Positions 47,327 to 59,200 of a stretch of 64,000 nt of DNA are shown here, one piece after another. The position numbers were made by a program, and so were the translations under genes. Below the pieces are notes generated by a model. The model ran no database searches. It was not told where the DNA came from and worked only from the letters and a program-made list of their open reading frames with translations. Each line of letters opens with the position of its first letter. Within the stretch, counting starts at the first letter, position 1. The DNA is taken from positions 62,001-126,000 of the forward strand of contig RCTD01000020.1 of assembly GCA_014898415.1 (NCBI GenBank). The letters run 5' to 3'. The DNA is from Stromatinia cepivora (lineage: Eukaryota; Ascomycota; Leotiomycetes; Helotiales; Sclerotiniaceae).

Positions 47327-47982
47327 GTATGATCCATGAATGCGGTGATTTGTTCAGACGGAGGAACTGACAACAGCAAAACATGATTCAAGGATGGACG
47401 CAGGGCTTGTATGGGAAGTAGATTTTATAAGGAAAGGCAGGAAAAGGAATGACAGCTGGGTGTTGAACGAAAGGATGCGATACTGCGAGGATTATTTGAC
47501 TGGGCAAACTGGCTGGTGGCGGCATTTAAAAGGAAAGCTATCTCAAAATTCTGATTTTCTAGGGTTTTCTGGACATGAGCTTACATGGACGGGAAAACAT
47601 CTAAGGAGGGAAAGCAGGTCATGAATAAAAACGATATGATGATGTGGTTACTATCTGGATGAAGCACTTGGCGATAGATAAATAGGCCCCTAGAGCGCAT
47701 CGGATTTCTGAAATCAAATGCAATATTTAAAACCTTCGCTGGAAAAAAAAACTTATTTGTGCCACTATTCGTTTTGATCAGGAGATTGGTAGTCAAGACT
47801 TCTAGCCAGTAATTAATCAACGATATGCTTATTATTGGATGAATGTAGCAGGTAGAGCTTCATGAATGCAATGGGGATATTGGTAAAAAATTGCTTGCGA
47901 GTGCCTGGCGAGGTGTGACATAAAATTGCATGAAACATGGGTATCAAATCTCAATTCTTTGTATATCTTCTCTAAAAAAAAT
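47327..47982. other. Convergent 3' region between 2EXR paralog 2 and GET3
   Basis: No supportable gene. A 76-codon plus-strand frame at 47,394-47,624 has no recognisable content. Confidence 0.45.
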
Positions 47983-49068
47983 CTACAATCCTCCAGCAGG
48001 CGGAACATATGGTGTAATAAGCATCTCACTAAATTTCTCCAACCTTTCCTTTCCTCTTACCTCCTCGACTAACAAGGGCATCTTCACCACATTAAACTCG
48101 TCGTATAACTCCTCGATTTGTTCCAAATATTTCTTCTGCATCTTCCTTCTCGCATTACATTGATCACAATCGCTTCCTTTCTTGGGGAAAAGTAATTGGT
48201 TGACCACTATGCAATGAGTATCGATATGATAGGATGATAATTCTTGTATCATACGCTCTGTTTCGTAGAGAGAGAGGAATTCCGGTATACAGACACAAAC
48301 GAAAGTGGTGAGATTTTCGTCTTTGAATTGACCATTTACTTCGGAGATGGTTTCACGGAGACCTTCTAATTTCTCCATCATTTCACCGAGGTTTTGTCCA
48401 TTTGGTAGAGAACCATTGGCTCCAAGTAGGCCATTTAACATAGGTCCGAATTGTGTGGATAATTGTGAGACTTTTGCGAGAGCTTTCTCGAGAACGGTAG
48501 GAAATTGGAGGAAGCGGAGGGTGTGGCCTGTAGGAGCGGTATCGAAAATGATGGTCTCGTAGGAAAGAGATTTAACTTGTTTGAGAACTTCTGCAAAGGA
48601 CATAGCCTCATCGATACCAGGGATCTATCAAAGATATTAGTAAATAAGTCATCCCAATTATATTTAATAAGAGCAAAGAGAACGAACAGCAAAAGCCAAA
48701 TCCTGCATCATTCCGCCCATCCCAGCAGCTGGTCCCTCACCCTCCTCGGCCTGTCCCATAAGTTCTTGAATACTCCCATTTGGATCAATTTCCATAGCAC
48801 TCAAATTTTCAAATCCATTGATAAGTCTAGCTTCTTTTCCAAACTTTTGTGAAAAAGCATCACTCAAATTATGTGCTGGATCTGTCGAGATGAGTAGGAC
48901 TGAACGACGAACTTTGGCGAGTTGAATGGCTAGGGAACATGATGTGGTGGTTTTTCCTACTCCTCCTTTTCCACCAACAAAGATCCAGCGGAGAGATTTT
49001 TGATCGAGAATAGATTGAAGGGTAGGCTCGAGTTGATCGTCGTCTGTGTTTATTACAGCGGTGGACAT
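47983..49068 (-). CDS. get3: GET3/ASNA1 ATPase, tail-anchored protein targeting
   Basis: Get3 is the cytosolic homodimeric ATPase that shields and delivers tail-anchored membrane proteins to the Get1/Get2 receptor of the ER. Two exons, 49,068-48,688 and 48,624-47,983, give 340 residues, the usual fungal length. The P-loop GKGGVGKT lies at residues 33-40, with the intradimer signature Lys. [15 protein letters not shown] is switch I, and [10 protein letters not shown] (155-164) is switch II. The zinc-binding CDQC is at 280-283. The C-terminal [13 protein letters not shown] segment is typical. The 63-bp intron starts GTTCGT, an uncommon donor, and ends GATAG; splicing gives [13 protein letters not shown] in frame, the conserved helix. 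All key residues are present, so it is presumably active. Confidence 0.95.
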
Positions 49069-49908
49069 TTTGATGGCAGTGGGGGCGATGATCGGGTGAA
49101 GATATATTTGATTATGGTGTAAAGATTGAAAATGAAAAGCAGAATAGAAAATAAAAATGAAGAAGTTGTGAATGATCGAAGTCGAGTCCGAATTACTGTG
49201 TCGTTGTTACCCTCGAGCCAGCTCTTTAGATTGAATGAATTCCGGTAAGCTCTAGAATATCTAATTCTAGTAGTATCTTTTGCCTTCTGACGTATTCTTT
49301 TCCGTCTTGCAAGTTGGCAAAGGCAACAGTGCGCCGATGATTTGATTCGCTAGCCCTCGGCAAGATGTCTGCCAGCTTTATCATCAGATCAATAACATTC
49401 CTATCTCTCATTGCTCTGACAATCAGAATACCTTTTACTTCGCTCGCATTCTCATGAATCAATGTTGTTTCCAAGGTAATTTTGAAGTAGGGTAGGTGGT
49501 AGCCTAGTAGGTAATCTTACAATAAAGTTCGAGGCTTGATGGCTAAGCCTCTGCCATTGTTAGGAATCGCCACGTGATGTGCTGGCGTATGCCCCCTCCT
49601 AGGTATCACAAGGCTGAAGCGGCCATCTCCGATTTGCGAGGCAAGTCTCATTATTAGCTCTTTCTTTTTCCAACAAAACAGAATATGAATATGAATATCT
49701 TGTGATAGTTGCTTAACTTCTTTGCATTGCCCACGGTTTTCTATTATCCCAAACTAGCTCAAACTTGGTAGAGGATAAGTCTTTCCCTCCTGCCATCCTC
49801 ACTCATCCACCACCGTCAAGTCAATACCCCGCAACCAACCCCACCTCGGAATATTCCAACGAACGTCAAATTACCCCTCAACTATCATCTACTTTAAACA
49901 TTACCAAA
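49069..49908. other. Divergent intergenic region between GET3 and the HIU hydrolase
   Basis: Shared upstream region of two genes transcribed away from each other. A minus-strand frame of 82 codons (49,474-49,226) is open but shows no domain. The last 150 bp before 49,909 are C/A-rich leader. Confidence 0.45.
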
Positions 49909-50301
49909 ATGGCAGATAGAGATCCAATTACGTGCCACGCCCTCGATACAACTACTGGTCGACCAGCTGCCGGAATCAATGTCACTTTGGTCTGCCTTTC
50001 CGAGGAGTCGACCATCTTTCGAGCCATTACGAATACCGACGGTCGAATTGCCAACTGGAATAATGATGCCGGGTCCAAGAAAGTCAGTGAATTGATCGTT
50101 GAAGGAGGAAAAACAGAAACTAGGAATCTGCCAATGGGATCCAGCATGTGGAAATTACGATTCGAGACTGGCGCATACTATGGTTATGAAAACACTTTCT
50201 TTCCTTGCGTTGAACTCAACTTCGTGGTCAAGGAAGGAGAACATTTCCACGTCCCTCTACTTTTGGGTCCATACAGTTATACAACTTATCGCGGAAGTTA
50301 G
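49909..50301 (+). CDS. 5-hydroxyisourate hydrolase (transthyretin-like)
   Basis: Hydrolyses 5-hydroxyisourate, the product of urate oxidase, to OHCU in purine breakdown. The enzyme is tetrameric and often peroxisomal. It has 130 residues from ATG 49,909 (AAAATGGCA, MADRDPITCHALD); an in-frame ATG at 49,765 would add 48 Pro/Ser/Thr-rich residues and is less likely, though it could be an alternative start. The catalytic set is complete: His10 in ITCHALDTTTGRPA, Arg46 in TNTDGRIANW, the His pair in EGEHFHVPLLLGPYSYTTY (112-114), and the C-terminal YRGS at 127-130 that defines the family. Single exon. No other purine gene is near it in this window. Confidence 0.93.
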   Translation: MADRDPITCHALDTTTGRPAAGINVTLVCLSEESTIFRAITNTDGRIANWNNDAGSKKVSELIVEGGKTETRNLPMGSSMWKLRFETGAYYGYENTFFPCVELNFVVKEGEHFHVPLLLGPYSYTTYRGS

Positions 50302-50542
50302 TTTGGGACACTATACTTCTGTTTATTCCCATGGATGAAGTTATTTCATGGTTCTATTGAGAGAAAGAAATAATTACAAAGGGATAATATTATCAACCTT
50401 CAGGACCTCCGAACTCCAAACCCATTGAACTCCTTGCTTGCTTGATCAAAGTCCCGCTCAGTTTTGTGTTGTGTTCTGTGTTCATCAAGATTGTTTTTTC
50501 CAGCTCCTAATTGCCCGTACCTTTGTTGTTCAACTTCGTCCT

Positions 50543-51241
50543 CTAACCTCGGTGTAGACTCAGCTTTTGAAGCATCCCCTTCTTTCTTTCTCCGGATCTA
50601 TATCCTTGATCATCTTTGCCCTCCATTTCTACATATTCCTCTTCTGTTTTGTCTGGATCGGCCAGATCGTTTTGTTTCACATCATCCTTTTCTGTCTCAT
50701 CTGTGTACTCCACCTCCTCATGTAAGGGTACGCTCAGAAATGATCCTTTATGTTTGCTATGGAGTCTCCTAAGGGAAAGTCGTGAATGAGAACGATGGAT
50801 ATCAAGTTCCGTGGATTCGAGAGTTGCGTATGGGGAAGTATCTGCTTCAGGATGTCGAAGTGTTGTATTACGATCTATTTTGTGTCAGCTTCCTATGAAT
50901 CTCGGCATCCATATTGAGCAGTGTGCGAGTGAGAAGGAAAAGGAAGAATAATACGTACCATGACATAGAGGTTCCGGGAATCCAGTATCTCTACCGGAGT
51001 AATTTCTCTCCATCCCCATAGGTTCTTGCATATTTGCGTTCATACTCCCGTTATCGAGAGAATACTCAAAATCACCAAATAATTCTCGTCGCTTTCGGGA
51101 TACTTTGTGGCTGGATTGAACACTTAAGTTGAGGCTGCTGCGTGAGGACGAATCTATGAATTCGGATATTGTGGAGGTGGAGGAAGCTGATGATGATGGT
51201 CTTCGAAATGGTAGGACGTTGTGCCAGAATGAGCCTGTCAT
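50543..51241 (-). CDS. Ser-rich two-exon hypothetical protein
   Basis: Exon 1 is 51,241-50,959 and exon 2 is 50,874-50,543, with an 84-bp intron (GTACGT...AAAATAG). Splicing keeps one frame from PLCHG to DRNTTLRHPEAD and reaches TAG at 50,545-50,543, giving 204 residues. The N-terminal half is Ser-rich (SSSASSTSTISEF, SSSRSSLNLSVQSS) with an RKRRELFGDFEYSLDNGS block. The C-terminal half is charged and acidic (EEVEYTDETEKDD, DKTEEEYVEMEGKDDQ), then basic (GERKKGMLQKLSLHRG). No transmembrane segment, signal peptide or domain is seen; it is probably intrinsically disordered and phosphorylated. The long open read through the splice supports a real gene. Its 3' end faces the HIU hydrolase gene 241 bp away. 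Confidence 0.65.
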
Positions 51242-54200
51242 ATTTTTTCGGTTTGTTTCCCCCTATGAGAAGAAACAGAATGAAGATATAGTAAGATGGT
51301 AGAGTCAAAAGGGAATGACTGAGACAGTGGAGAAGGGTAATATTTAAAACGTTTTCGTGACTTTCAACAAGTTGCTGACTCTGTTCCTTCCTGTTTGGTA
51401 TAGGCTTGCAGTATGCAGTGGATCAAGTATCCTGTTTCTTCTACCCCGTATTCTGGAAAACTCGGCACTTTGCTCACGGATTGGTTGTCCAATTGTTTGA
51501 TTGTTTACAGAGGAATGTCAAACACACAACTACAAACGAAATAACTTCTACAAATACAAATTCATTCACTTCAAATAAGCTCAATTGTAGTGCTCGTCAC
51601 AATGTATAATGAATGTAATTATGAATGTCGTTTGAGTGCTGTTTGAGTGCTGTTTTTTACAGTGATTCAGAAGTGCAATAAAAATGGAGAAATAATTGAC
51701 AGTTGGATATTGAAGCTTCATAAAGGGTAAGGTTAGGGGACTTGCTAAAGCCTTGTTTCTTGTGAAGACTCACTAGATTTTGGCAATTTTTGAGATTATT
51801 GGGTAACAGGAAGGTCCTCGTGACGTAAAAGTTGTGATAATTATCACAAGGGAGTGTGGTTGGGTATAATTGGACAGGAGTTTCCGATGGCAATATACAG
51901 TTAGGGTTAGGGTGTAGTTAAGTAGTGGCTAATATCCTTCTGTGCCTCCTTGACGATTGTCCTCTCCCATATCCAATCGCGTAGGATACCAAAAGGACAT
52001 TCGAAGCTTTCAAGAAGCTTTTTCACAGTACAGTATCTATTCCCTTCCTCATTAATTTCCATACCAATAATTACCGTCCTCGCTATTAGTATTAGATTAA
52101 AGTAAGTCAGTCCCTCGATAACTGAATCCATACCTAGATTTCGGTAGGTGAAATCAAATTAAATCTCATTCTCATACTTGTTCTCATCTATTCTAATCTA
52201 TTTTTTGACCTTTGAACTCCTGTCCCACATCGCTTCGGCTGTGTGGTGTAGGGATTTCGGAAGCACGGCGTAAACGTCCAAGAGCGACATTGATGGCATA
52301 GGTATGCATTTATGTCAAGGAATTTGAGAAGAAGGTTGTATTCCGTACTCCGTACATGCGAAAGACTTCAGCTGTAAGAGAGTGGCTCAGTAATGCGTAA
52401 TGCTTGGTTCGTTGGCTGTTACGTGTCGAATGCTACCTCTTTTGGCTTTGGAGGGGCGAATGATAAGATTCTTACTGATTACGGATGCATAATACGTATC
52501 TGTCGGCAAAGATGATGTTTGATTCTGTACAGTTCTTAAGTCGGCAATATAAAGTTGTTTGGCAAAGGAATGATTAACAAATTTGTCGATCTTCGCGGAG
52601 CTATTCTACAAATGAGACTCCTCGCAAAGGATGGAAATAAATCTCCGAATTTATCTTTCCTCTCAACGGGCTCGTAGTACATTGGAGCCCGCTTCGGTGC
52701 CGATTAGCACGCCCCCGCGCCAGCCTGTGAGACCACCACGACGCCCCATTTCACCATCCTCCCTCCCTCATTTATTCATCAACAGCAATTTTAGCTACTC
52801 GAATGTTTTCAAATGACTCCGACACTAGAGTTATAGTTGATTAAAGAGAGGAAAATTCCTGGTGTATAGCTAGAAATTAGGATCAACGGATAAATTCTTG
52901 TTAGTTTGTGTCAAAACGGGATGCTGGTGATCTTTTCAAGGAAGTCCCCTTTCAAAGTAAACTTCTCAGGCAGTTATTCAATTTCAACACCATCATCATT
53001 CAACGTTTTAATGTGGTGATCTTATTGTTGCAATAATTTTCCTATGAAATTGGGATCATTTTTTCTTTACCTGTTTGCGAATCGTGCGGGAGCGTTGTCT
53101 CATGAAGTCATGACAGGTTGACATTTCTCTATATATATGAGCAAAGTTCAGTTGATATAAAATATTCATTCATTCCAAAGAGATACGTGTGAAGGTCGCA
53201 TGAAGGGCGGTTAGAAGGTTCATGGGAAGTTTGGAAGCTTGTATTGAATGGCGTAATTTGCGTAAACGGGATGTCTTTTGCAGTTTTTGTGCACATCTTT
53301 TTGCTGAGAGTTATCGTGAGTTTCTGGGTAGTTACACACCAGCGTCTAACCAACGCCTGTAAAGGGCATTTTGGAAACGAGCTAGGGCTCTCAAGGGAGC
53401 GACAGGGGATAAGTGTGGTACGGTAAGTCTCCCGGATTTTTGCATTCATCACTGCTTCTTTCGTTCCATATCTCACATGTACCCAGAATGTATGCCGGTG
53501 TACAGGCTTCTCTTTGTCGCTTTCTAGAACTGATTTTTGAGATGTTCGTGCTTCCCTTAAGTTGTTTAGAGAATGGTGGGACAAAAAGCAAAACTTCGTA
53601 CTCATCTTCAACCCTTCCCATATCTATGTACCTTGATCCTCAGCACAATTCTTGCTCGTTTGAATACCACTTCGCAAGATTCCATAAGCCGTCTCCGACA
53701 TTAGAACCCTAAAAGCTTGAGCAAAAATTTAAAATGGGTGAGAATACATTCATAATTTTCCTGGTGAGATTTTCAAGGCTACCATGATTTTTGGACAAAT
53801 AGTCGGTTTTGTGAAAGGATTTTCGGGCATAAATGTTATCCATATGTAACGAAACCCCGGGTGGTTGCGTGCAGGTCCTGCAGCGATTGACCAAAGAATT
53901 AGGTGCGAGGGGTGTTCGTCTGTATTGGTGCTGAGAAATTGATGCTATTCATGAAAATAATATTGACCTCCCCAATAACATATCATATTACGGCCAGCTT
54001 CTTTTTCTCTTAAACTTAAGTCCACGATAACATCGAGATATGAAACACGATCACCTCTTATGAAGTAGGTGTTAAAACATGTAGTACTTTATTCATCAAT
54101 CAATTAAATGGATATTCGTGGTATATATATACAGTGCAAAAGCCCAATCCAATCCAACCCACGCTATGCATTGCAAAACAAGACAATCATTAGACATCAA

Positions 54201-54351
54201 CATAATAATAAACAAAACGAAGGGAAGATCATCTCATCAGGGCCCCGCTGCGCAGTGACGCGCCGCCTTTTCCCAGGCGTCTCAACCGAACTTAGACCCG
54301 GCAAGCATTGACAGGCTAATTTCCTCGAAATCTCACATCCGAATTTCAACT
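51242..54351. other. Long intergenic region, no supportable gene
   Basis: About 3.1 kb with overlapping random frames on both strands. None has a recognisable motif, a long coding stretch or splice sites that extend it. Features seen are a double TTAGGG at 51,901-51,912, a GTACTCCGTAC box at 52,345-52,355, and a pyrimidine/purine mix around 52,700-52,780. A degenerate or orphan gene cannot be excluded around 53,130-53,610. Confidence 0.4.
51901..51912 (+). repeat. Two TTAGGG telomere-type units in an interior position
   Basis: TTAGGGTTAGGG followed by TG. Only two units, so chance is possible; a related GGTTAGGGG lies at 51,731-51,739. Confidence 0.35.
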
Positions 54352-56249
54352 CTACTCCTTCACGACAGGTTTGTTTCCTGCTGAAAGGCCCTCATCGTGG
54401 AAAACACCACCCTGACCGGCTTCATTAACTTTCTGGACTCTACCATTTCTGGTCTCCAAGTTCATGGCATCGGTATTAATATCAGTACCCAAAGACTCCC
54501 TCAGCTCGCCATCAAATTGGAAGGCATGACTTCCAATAGGCTTGACACCCATCAGATACATAGCATCCACTTCTTCCAGCGTCTTTCCACTCGATTCAAC
54601 AAGGAAGAAGAAAACGACAAAGAAAGCCGCAAGATTACAACCTGCAAAAACATATCCATATGCATAATTGATATCCTGCGTGATAAAGGGGGTAAAAAAC
54701 GCAAGCATGAAATTCCAGAACCAATTGGCCGATGTAGCAAAAGCCATTGCGACGGCTCGGTACCTGTATGGAAACATTTCTCCGATACATGCCCAGACAA
54801 GTGGTCCCCATGTGCTGGCAAAACCGATGATAAAAAGACAAGCAAAAACAATCATAACGGTTCCAGAAGTTTTAGCTTTGGAACTTCCTTCTGCGGCATC
54901 CTTAAAAATAAATTGTCCGACAGATGCAAAGACGAGGAAACACATGGTTTGCCACAAAGAAGCGATATATAAGGATTCGCGACGACGGAAATGACGGGCC
55001 ATGTAAACGCCAAAGAAAGTGGCTCCAACGTTTACACCACCAAGAATCATAGCGGTGACATAGGAGTTTTTAATACCGACGCCAGCGAAGATTGTTGTAC
55101 CGTAATAGAAGAAGTAATTGGCACCAGTAAGTTGTTGTAACATTTGTAAGGACATTGCGAGAGAAACTCTGTAGAGCATCCTTGGACCAGTAATGGCTTC
55201 GTACCATGGATGGTCACCAACAGTTGCTGCACGAACTTTCTCAATTTCAGCAACCTCGGTCTCGATCATTGGATGGGTTTCATCGACACCGTAGAAACCG
55301 GCCATGGTTTCTCGAGCTTTTTCGGGCTTTCCATGGTTCCAATTGTATCTGGGAGTTTCTGGAAGGAAGAGGATACCGCCACCAAGAATAATTGCCCAGA
55401 TGAAGCCAACGCCCATAGGAATTCGGTATGAAGCTGTACTTTTGAAAGCTTCAGTCCCATAGTTGATGCAGTCGGCGGTGAAGATACCGATAGTGATGAA
55501 GAGTTGGTAACATCTGTGATACAGTGCGTTAGCTGGGGCATTCCTTAATTATCGACCTCGTTTGATACAATGCTGATTTTGGAATGTGAAAGATATTCGA
55601 GGGATACTTACGAAATAACAGCTCCTCTCACCGGAACAGGAGAGGTTTCAGCCATGTACATTGGTACAAGAACAGACAGTCCACCAACTCCCAAACCAGC
55701 AACCCATCTTCCCATTACCATTCCCACCCACTCACCTTTGCCAATAGCCATTTGTATAACAACACCAATACAGAAGACCATACAGAAAGGCGGAATACAT
55801 GTTCTGCGTCCGAATTTATTGGCAAGAGGTCCAGCAACCAAACATCCTATCAATGTACCGATAGATAGCTGGAGAATTAATTAGTAAATGCATTTTTGGA
55901 TGTCCTCGAGTTGGAGAATGAAGAAAGAACCTACCAAGCCAACGATTAATCCAGATCGCACATTCGTGAAATAGTACCCAGCAGGATGTGCCACCAAATT
56001 ACTACTTCTTTCCCCAAACCTCTCAAGGAAAACACGCATTTCCAAAAATCCAGAAATTTGTCCAGTATCATAACCAAAGATAAATCCACCCATGGCAACC
56101 AGTATGGTCATGAAGATGGTACGCATTGTGATGGAAGGAACATTGAGATTCCCGTTTACTCGAACATTTTTTTCGGGGTTGGAGTGGAAGGCATTTTGCC
56201 CTGGTGCAGCGCCACTTGTAGCTTCCATCGAGTTGTTTGAGGAAACCAT
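54352..56249 (-). CDS. MFS sugar (hexose) transporter
   Basis: A proton-coupled sugar porter of the plasma membrane. Three exons, 56,249-55,935, 55,868-55,612 and 55,513-54,352, give 577 residues. The introns are 66 and 98 bp, with GTAGGT..CCAG and GTAAGT..ACAG borders. Family motifs: GGFIFGYDTGQISGF (55-69, end of helix 1), GPLANKFGRRT (loop 2-3), GRWVAGLGVGGLSVLVPMYMAETSP, PETPRYNW (241-248, between helices 6 and 7), QQLTGANYFFYYGT (helix 7 sugar site), and GPLVWACIGEMFPYRYRA (helix 10 and PESPR-like loop). Twelve membrane segments fit. The start is placed at the Met in GAAACCATGATG (56,249); an in-frame ATG 12 codons upstream is possible. The motifs resemble high-affinity glucose transporters, but substrate cannot be assigned from sequence alone. 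Confidence 0.92.
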
Positions 56250-59200
56250 GATGACAGATGATAGACGAATGGAAGATGAGACCAACTTTGCTGGAAAGTA
56301 TGGTTCGGAAGCAAAGGATATAAGGAAAAGAGGCGAAGGAAAACGGACAGGATGGGAATGGAAATGGAAATGGAAAAGGCTTGGATCAGGAGGAGATGGA
56401 GATTGAAATATATGTTTTGATGTGACGTTTGCCCTGACTAGGAGGCTAGATCTGAAGGGGTATCAGCTCGCTGCTTGGCCTTGTTGGGTCGTGTCAAGTG
56501 ATGACAATGACTAGGTAGATTTGAAAAGAAAGATCTGACCCGATTAACACAATTTGATGGATGGTGATTCGCTGGATCTTCGTGAATCTTCCATAATGAC
56601 AGTGATTTTTCAGTGATTTTTCACTTATAGTCTATGATAGCCCGAGGTCCAAAGGGGCTCAATGAATTCATGACCAAGGATGGACCATCGTGAACAAGGA
56701 TTCTGAAGAAATGAAAGACACATAAAAGTTGGAGTGCCCAGGTGATTTTGGGATTAGACAAGACTCCATGTGGAGTTCCTGGAGTCCCCAAAGATCCATA
56801 GAAGGTGATCCACCAATCCATTGTTCGAATTGTTCAACCTCGATAATAGAATTCAAAGCCAAATTCTCCAAATAATCTGGAAACTTGTAAACATTGGCCA
56901 TGCCATTGGTAATAGTATGACGTTGGTCATTACCTGTTTCTTTTTCTTTTTTTTTTTTCTCCTACCACGGCCCGGACATCTACCATCGAAGCGGGTCTGT
57001 TCCGGACATGGGAAAGACCCTGAAATATCCCCATAATTCAGGGGAAGAGCCAATCATCTATCATAAAGTTAAGTTTTAACAAAACCGACACCCACAGCAC
57101 CCGAGTATATACTATATACTGGAGATCTAAACGGTCCTACTCTCGGTGGCTTCGGTGATAATATTAGTTTAATTTCTGGGTACTCAACTACCTGGTTGAC
57201 CTGATAGTGAAAAAATTCTGTCGACGTGTCCAAGTCAAGTCATTTGAATGACCCATTCAAAAAGAATTAATTCAAATAGTTTCATTTCTTGATACGGGGC
57301 ATCGGGGACTCCATGGTTGGAGAAATTGGAGTGCAGAAACGTGTTGTAGTTGGGGGATTTGGGGGATTTGGGGAGATGTGGGAGGTTGTGGGTATCAAAG
57401 AATTCTGGGAGGCGTTCGGCATTGCCGGATGTGGCGTTTTGATGATAAGTACGGCCTTGGACAGATGATGACGATTGACAAGGCGGGAGACGGATGTTTA
57501 GGTAAGTTTCACGGTTTCTTCGGCATCAACATCAACATCAACATCAACATCAACATCAACATCAACATCAACATCAACATCAACATCAACATCAACATCA
57601 ACATCAACATCAACATCAACATCAACATCAACATCAACATATTAGAACTTGGAAGGTGACTTGAGTATCATACGAATCAAGTACTAGCTCCAAAGGCAAA
57701 GCAGGTACCGTACTCCATACTACAAGTAGAAGACATTCTAGCGAGAGATCAGAATGAAAAGGCATTCATTCATTCCAATTTCTTACGGATCGGCCGGATC
57801 GGCTATACACGAGTCATCCCGACTCAATTGAGAAGTTTACTTCTAGCCTAGAGAAAATAACATGTTTTCGTGAACCCGTTGCGTTGTGCGGTGATAGGTG
57901 ATAGGTGATAGGGGATAGGCGGTAAGGTTGAGTAGTACAGAGTAAACGTGGGGATTCTTTTGTTGTGGTTGTGGTTGTGGAGAAGGAAACTTTTCATCTA
58001 GGAACGGACACACACATATACATATATATATGTACCGCTACCCACTACCGGTATTGAAGAAAGAGTTGTTTACTTGTAGGTAATACTTGTAGGTAAGACA
58101 AGGTACATACCATCGACAATTTCATTTCGAATCATCGATCTTCAATCTTCAATTTTACCTCTCAAAATTTGTTATACTTTGGAATACCGGTACTGGTACC
58201 GGTACATTAAGGAAAAAAGTTAAAATTGTGAATCCAGGGAAATCTATCTGGGTCTGACTAGAATCCAATATCTATAATGCGAGAGCGCTCTTAGACAGAG
58301 TCGCAAAATGAACAATAACAATATATGGCAAGAATTCTAACATTATGGATACTTGATGAAGTCAACTCACACTTGTGGGATATTAGCTTTTGCACATTCG
58401 CCCATTCTTTTCATCATCATTGATTTCGATGCTGGAACACTATACTATACATATATATATACATACATACATACATATATCTATGCAGCATACATCTCAC
58501 GCAATCCAAAGAGCATACAACTTTCCTTCACAACTCCCCTCATCTATCATCTAGATAAGGAAGCTCTTAGGAGAAACTTTTCATCCCCATGCTTCTCGAT
58601 ATTACAATATAAAATAAAGTGCGAGTCAAGATGGAAGTACTGTACGAAGGCAGTAAGTGATCTTTCCGCTGTTCAAATAGCATAATCTCGCGATTGAAAA
58701 TGGATTGAAAAGAGAAGGATTTGAAATATTCGGTCCGCACCAAAAAAGTACGTAGGTCTCGAATGTTTGGATTTGATGGAAAGTTGTAAGAAGGCAAATC
58801 GAAATATATTTCTCCGTTTCATTTGGTTACACCGCTGATGGTGAATTGAATAAAGTCGACTCGGCCTCTAAACTTCCAAAGGGAAGGGCCGTTCAGTTCA
58901 GGGTGCACCAACCACCTAAATTAACACCGACAGCACAATATTCCATTATTTGTGACTTCTATACCAATATCCACCAAAACAAATCCATTCATTACGAAGA
59001 ATTCGATACAACTCCAGGGAATGATGAAGAAACTAATTTGAAACTTGTACTCCGTACGAAATTTTACTTGGTATTCAGGCAAAATTGTATGGATAAAATC
59101 CCCCGTTCAGAGCTACATAGGTGTAACGTACCACCGAAACGTGAAATCTACCTAATATCTGCATATTAAAAACCACTCTAGAGCCATAGAACCCAGTCCA

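Noticed and set aside
49226..49474. Minus-strand 82-codon frame between GET3 and the HIU hydrolase
   Set aside because: Plausible composition but no family, and it lies in a divergent promoter region; not supported enough to call.
53129..53611. Minus-strand frame of 160 codons
   Set aside because: No motif, no splice sites that extend it, composition unlike neighbouring genes; kept only as unresolved intergenic sequence.
54397..54972. Plus-strand frame of 191 codons
   Set aside because: Antisense of the sugar transporter's last exon.
57378..57659. Frame encoding a long Ile-Asn repeat
   Set aside because: Product of the hexanucleotide microsatellite being open in all frames, not a gene.
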